Source: Polaromonas sp. | Lineage (GTDB): Bacteria; Pseudomonadota; Gammaproteobacteria; Burkholderiales; Burkholderiaceae_C | Reading direction: 5' to 3' | Length of the DNA: 7,196 bases | Assembly: GCA_023259235.1 (NCBI GenBank) | Contig: JAHFQQ010000184.1 | Location: forward strand, 1-7,196 | Part shown: in pieces, positions 5,623 to 7,196 of the stretch | Layout: every line of letters starts with the position of its first letter | How positions within the stretch are numbered: the first letter of the stretch is position 1 | Notes under the pieces: model-generated | Database searches by the model: none | Told to the model about the DNA's origin: nothing | Seen by the model: the letters and a program-made list of their open reading frames with translations, nothing else | Translations under genes and position numbers: made by a program

Positions 5623-5645
5623 CGTCATTTGTGACGAATTATTCG
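5623..5645. promoter_or_regulatory. Overlapping palindromes, candidate HipB operator upstream of hipB
   Basis: Two perfect inverted repeats overlap in the AT-rich leader of hipB: CGTCA-TTTG-TGACG (5623-5636) and CGAAT-T-ATTCG (5635-5645). They lie 45-67 bases upstream of the hipB ATG, where an autoregulatory operator would be expected. They do not match the E. coli HipB site (TATCC-N8-GGATA), so the assignment rests on symmetry and position only. A TACATAAT near 5600 on the minus strand could be a -10 element, but the -35 is poor. Confidence 0.4.
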
Positions 5646-5750
5646 TTATCGGCAAGGTTCACGAACACAGGCAGCAATGTTGGCAGCAAGCAGGAATGCG
5701 TGGTGGGTGTTTTCGCCAGCGGACCAAGACCTCACGTACTATTAATTAGT

Positions 5751-5791
5751 GAGCTGCCTGCGCAGTATCAGCGGGGGCTGGAGCCCTATTT
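5751..5791. repeat. 41-bp interspersed repeat, copy 3 (3' end of upp)
   Basis: It matches copy 2 at 32 of 41 positions. Its last six bases overlap the upp stop codon, and it contains a short perfect hairpin, GGGCT-GG-AGCCC, right after that stop. No T-run follows, so it is not a standard intrinsic terminator, though it could stabilise the upp mRNA 3' end. Copy 1 has the same position relative to the fossil upp tail, which shows that this placement is ancestral. Confidence 0.7.
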
Positions 5792-6418
5792 CGTTCCATA
5801 AATCCGGTCGCCCGCATCGCCCAGGCCGGGCAGGATGTAGCCGTGCTCGTTGAGCTGCCGGTCGATGGCGGCGGTGTAGATGGGCACGTCCGGATGGGCC
5901 TTTTGCATTGCGGCAATGCCTTCGGGGCAGGTCAGCAGGCAGACAAACTTGATCGATTTCGGCTTGAGCTGCTTGATCCGCCTGACAGCGGCAACGGCCG
6001 AGTTGCCGGTGGCCAGCATGGGATCGACGATGATCACATCGCGCTCCTCCATTTCCTGCGGCATCTTGAAGTAATACTCGACCGGCTCCAGGGTTTTGGG
6101 GTCGCGGTAAAGGCCGACATGGCCGACGCGGGCGCCTGGAACTACATTGAGCATGCCTTCCAGAATGCCGTTGCCGGCGCGCAGGATGGAGACAAACACC
6201 AGCTTCTTGCCGTCAATGACGTGGCCGGTCGTGGTTTCCAGCGGCGTCTCGATCTCAACCGCCTGAAGCGGCATGTCGCGCGTGACCTCATAGGCCATCA
6301 GCATGCTGAGCTCGTTGAGCAGGGTGCGAAAAGTCCGGGTGGAGGCGTCCTTGCGGCGCATCAGCGTCAGCTTGTGCTGCACCAGCGGGTGGTCGATCAG
6401 GTAAACGTTATTGTTCAT
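5786..6418 (-). CDS. upp: Uracil phosphoribosyltransferase
   Basis: Cytoplasmic salvage enzyme making UMP and pyrophosphate from uracil and PRPP. The 210-aa product has the normal length. Residues ~128-141 form the PRPP loop (VIIVDPMLATGNSA), SILRAGNG at ~77-84 is the conserved Arg-containing loop, and YILPGLGDAGDRIYG near the C-terminus is the uracil-binding segment. I chose ATG 6418 (MNNNVYLIDHP) because homologues begin there. A GTG at 6445 would add nine residues and overlap the upstream stop, but lacks a good ribosome binding site. It follows the DUF853 gene by 23 bases and probably shares its transcript. Its product uses the uracil made by CodA, encoded beyond the scar. Confidence 0.97.
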   Translation of the reverse strand: MNNNVYLIDHPLVQHKLTLMRRKDASTRTFRTLLNELSMLMAYEVTRDMPLQAVEIETPLETTTGHVIDGKKLVFVSILRAGNGILEGMLNVVPGARVGHVGLYRDPKTLEPVEYYFKMPQEMEERDVIIVDPMLATGNSAVAAVRRIKQLKPKSIKFVCLLTCPEGIAAMQKAHPDVPIYTAAIDRQLNEHGYILPGLGDAGDRIYGTK

Positions 6419-6441
6419 GGGTTTTTTTCCGGTCGGGTTGA

Positions 6442-7196
6442 TCACTTCTTGCGGCCAAACAGGCCGCCCAGCACACCGCGGATGATCTCACGTCCCACCG
6501 TTGAGCCCATGGTGCGCACCGCGGATTTGGCCATGCTTTGCGCCAGACCGTCGTGCACGCCGCCGCGCGGGCCGGTGCGGCCAAACAGCACATCGTTGAG
6601 CCCGCCCAGAATGCCGCCAGACGCAGCCTGGCCGGCCGCGCCGCCGCCGGGGGCCTGGGCTGCTTCGCTGGCTGCGGCAGCGGCCCGCACTTGCAGCTTC
6701 TCGTAGGCCGAGTCGCGGTCTACTTCCTTTTCATAGACACCGGCCACCAGTGAGCCTTGCAGCAGTTGCTGGCGTTGCTGGGGCGTGATCGGGCCGATCT
6801 GGCTGCCCGGCGGCAGCACGTAGGCACGCTCGGTGACGCTGGGCCGGCCCTTGGCATCGAGAAAACTCACCAGCGCCTCGCCCACCGCCAGTTCGGTGAT
6901 GGCGGCCTCAATGTCCAGCCCGGGCTTTTGCCGCATGGTTTGCGCCGTGGCCTTGACGGCTTTCTGGTCGCGTGGGGTGTAGGCGCGCAGGGCGTGCTGC
7001 ACCCGGTTGCCGAGTTGGGCCAATACTGAATCGGGAATGTCGAGCGGGTTTTGCGTTACAAAATAAACGCCCACGCCCTTGGAGCGCACCAGCCGCACCA
7101 CCAGTTCAATGCGTTCAATCAGCACCTTGGGCGCTTCGGTGAACAACAGATGCGCTTCGTCAAAGAAGAACACCAGCTTCGGACTCTCGGGGTCGC
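6442..7196 (-). CDS. HerA-like ATPase of the DUF853/YjgR family, 3' part only
   Basis: The gene runs off the right edge. About 250 codons are visible, roughly the C-terminal half of a ~500-aa protein; the Walker A motif must lie outside. The visible part opens with PKLVFFFDEAH (Walker B with catalytic Glu), followed by VGVYFVTQNPLDIPDSVLAQ and NRVQHALRAYTPRDQKAV, the sensor and arginine-rich region of HerA/FtsK-like ATPases. After ~175 visible residues comes a low-complexity Ala/Gly linker (AAAAASEAAQAPGGGAAGQ). The end is the conserved DUF853 tail (AKSAVRTMGSTVGREIIRG then VLGGLFGRKK). Its biological role is not settled; it is a common chromosomal gene and not a sign of a mobile element. The first Met-like codon inside the window is a Val codon and not the start. 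Confidence 0.92.
   Translation of the reverse strand, partial: DPESPKLVFFFDEAHLLFTEAPKVLIERIELVVRLVRSKGVGVYFVTQNPLDIPDSVLAQLGNRVQHALRAYTPRDQKAVKATAQTMRQKPGLDIEAAITELAVGEALVSFLDAKGRPSVTERAYVLPPGSQIGPITPQQRQQLLQGSLVAGVYEKEVDRDSAYEKLQVRAAAAASEAAQAPGGGAAGQAASGGILGGLNDVLFGRTGPRGGVHDGLAQSMAKSAVRTMGSTVGREIIRGVLGGLFGRKK

Noticed and set aside
5751..5791. Intrinsic terminator after upp
   Set aside because: The hairpin is short and not followed by a T-run on the minus strand; it is better explained as part of the 41-bp repeat.
4722..5791. Insertion sequence or transposon between upp and codA
   Set aside because: No transposase remnant or terminal inverted repeats are seen; the flanking copies are direct, diverged repeats of a dispersed family.
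5843..6706. A 287-codon plus-strand frame opposite upp and the DUF853 gene
   Set aside because: It spans two well-supported minus-strand genes and has shadow-like composition without motifs.
1..7196. CRISPR array, tRNA or rRNA genes, integrase-type attachment site
   Set aside because: No regularly spaced repeats, cloverleaf with a T-loop signature, or rRNA-like stretches were found on either strand.

Overview
The window looks like a chromosomal segment of a betaproteobacterium, most likely in the Comamonadaceae (Rhodoferax, Polaromonas or Acidovorax type). This rests on the GC-rich housekeeping genes, the glycine/alanine-rich tail of the HerA-like ATPase, and a 41-bp interspersed repeat of a kind I remember from that family. 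It is an inference, not a database result. Nearly every credible gene lies on the minus strand, so transcription runs from right to left.

Right side (about 5786-7196): the 3' half of a DUF853/YjgR-type HerA-like ATPase, then upp (uracil phosphoribosyltransferase). Further left, codA (cytosine deaminase, 3417-4688) completes a pyrimidine-salvage pair: CodA makes uracil from cytosine and Upp converts uracil with PRPP to UMP. CodA has a Cys where E. coli CodA has Asp314, which may point to 5-methylcytosine or another altered substrate.

Between upp and codA (about 4757-5740) sits the scar of a defence or toxin-antitoxin island. An intact hipB-like antitoxin overlaps a hipA whose kinase core is deleted: the N-terminal ~88 codons are joined, out of frame, to the last ~32. 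The hipA stop codon overlaps the ATG of the first ~24 codons of a type I restriction hsdR. The order was therefore probably hipB-hipA-hsdR. A degenerate 41-bp repeat lies at each end of the scar.

Left of codA (1646-3335) is a two-gene minus-strand unit of lower GC: a DUF2971 protein and a 216-aa protein with an NGSKH motif that may be HEPN-like. This is the best candidate for an undescribed system here.

At 1280-1428 there is a fossil copy of the upp-codA junction: 14 codons of codA with its leader, one copy of the 41-bp repeat, and 12 codons plus the stop of upp. It has no hipBA/hsdR scar between the parts, so it preserves what looks like the ancestral junction and marks a recombination boundary. 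The region from 741 to 1645 is otherwise mostly decayed or non-coding. The left end carries a small two-gene unit (a 77-aa helical protein and an XRE regulator) and the possible tail of a plus-strand gene.
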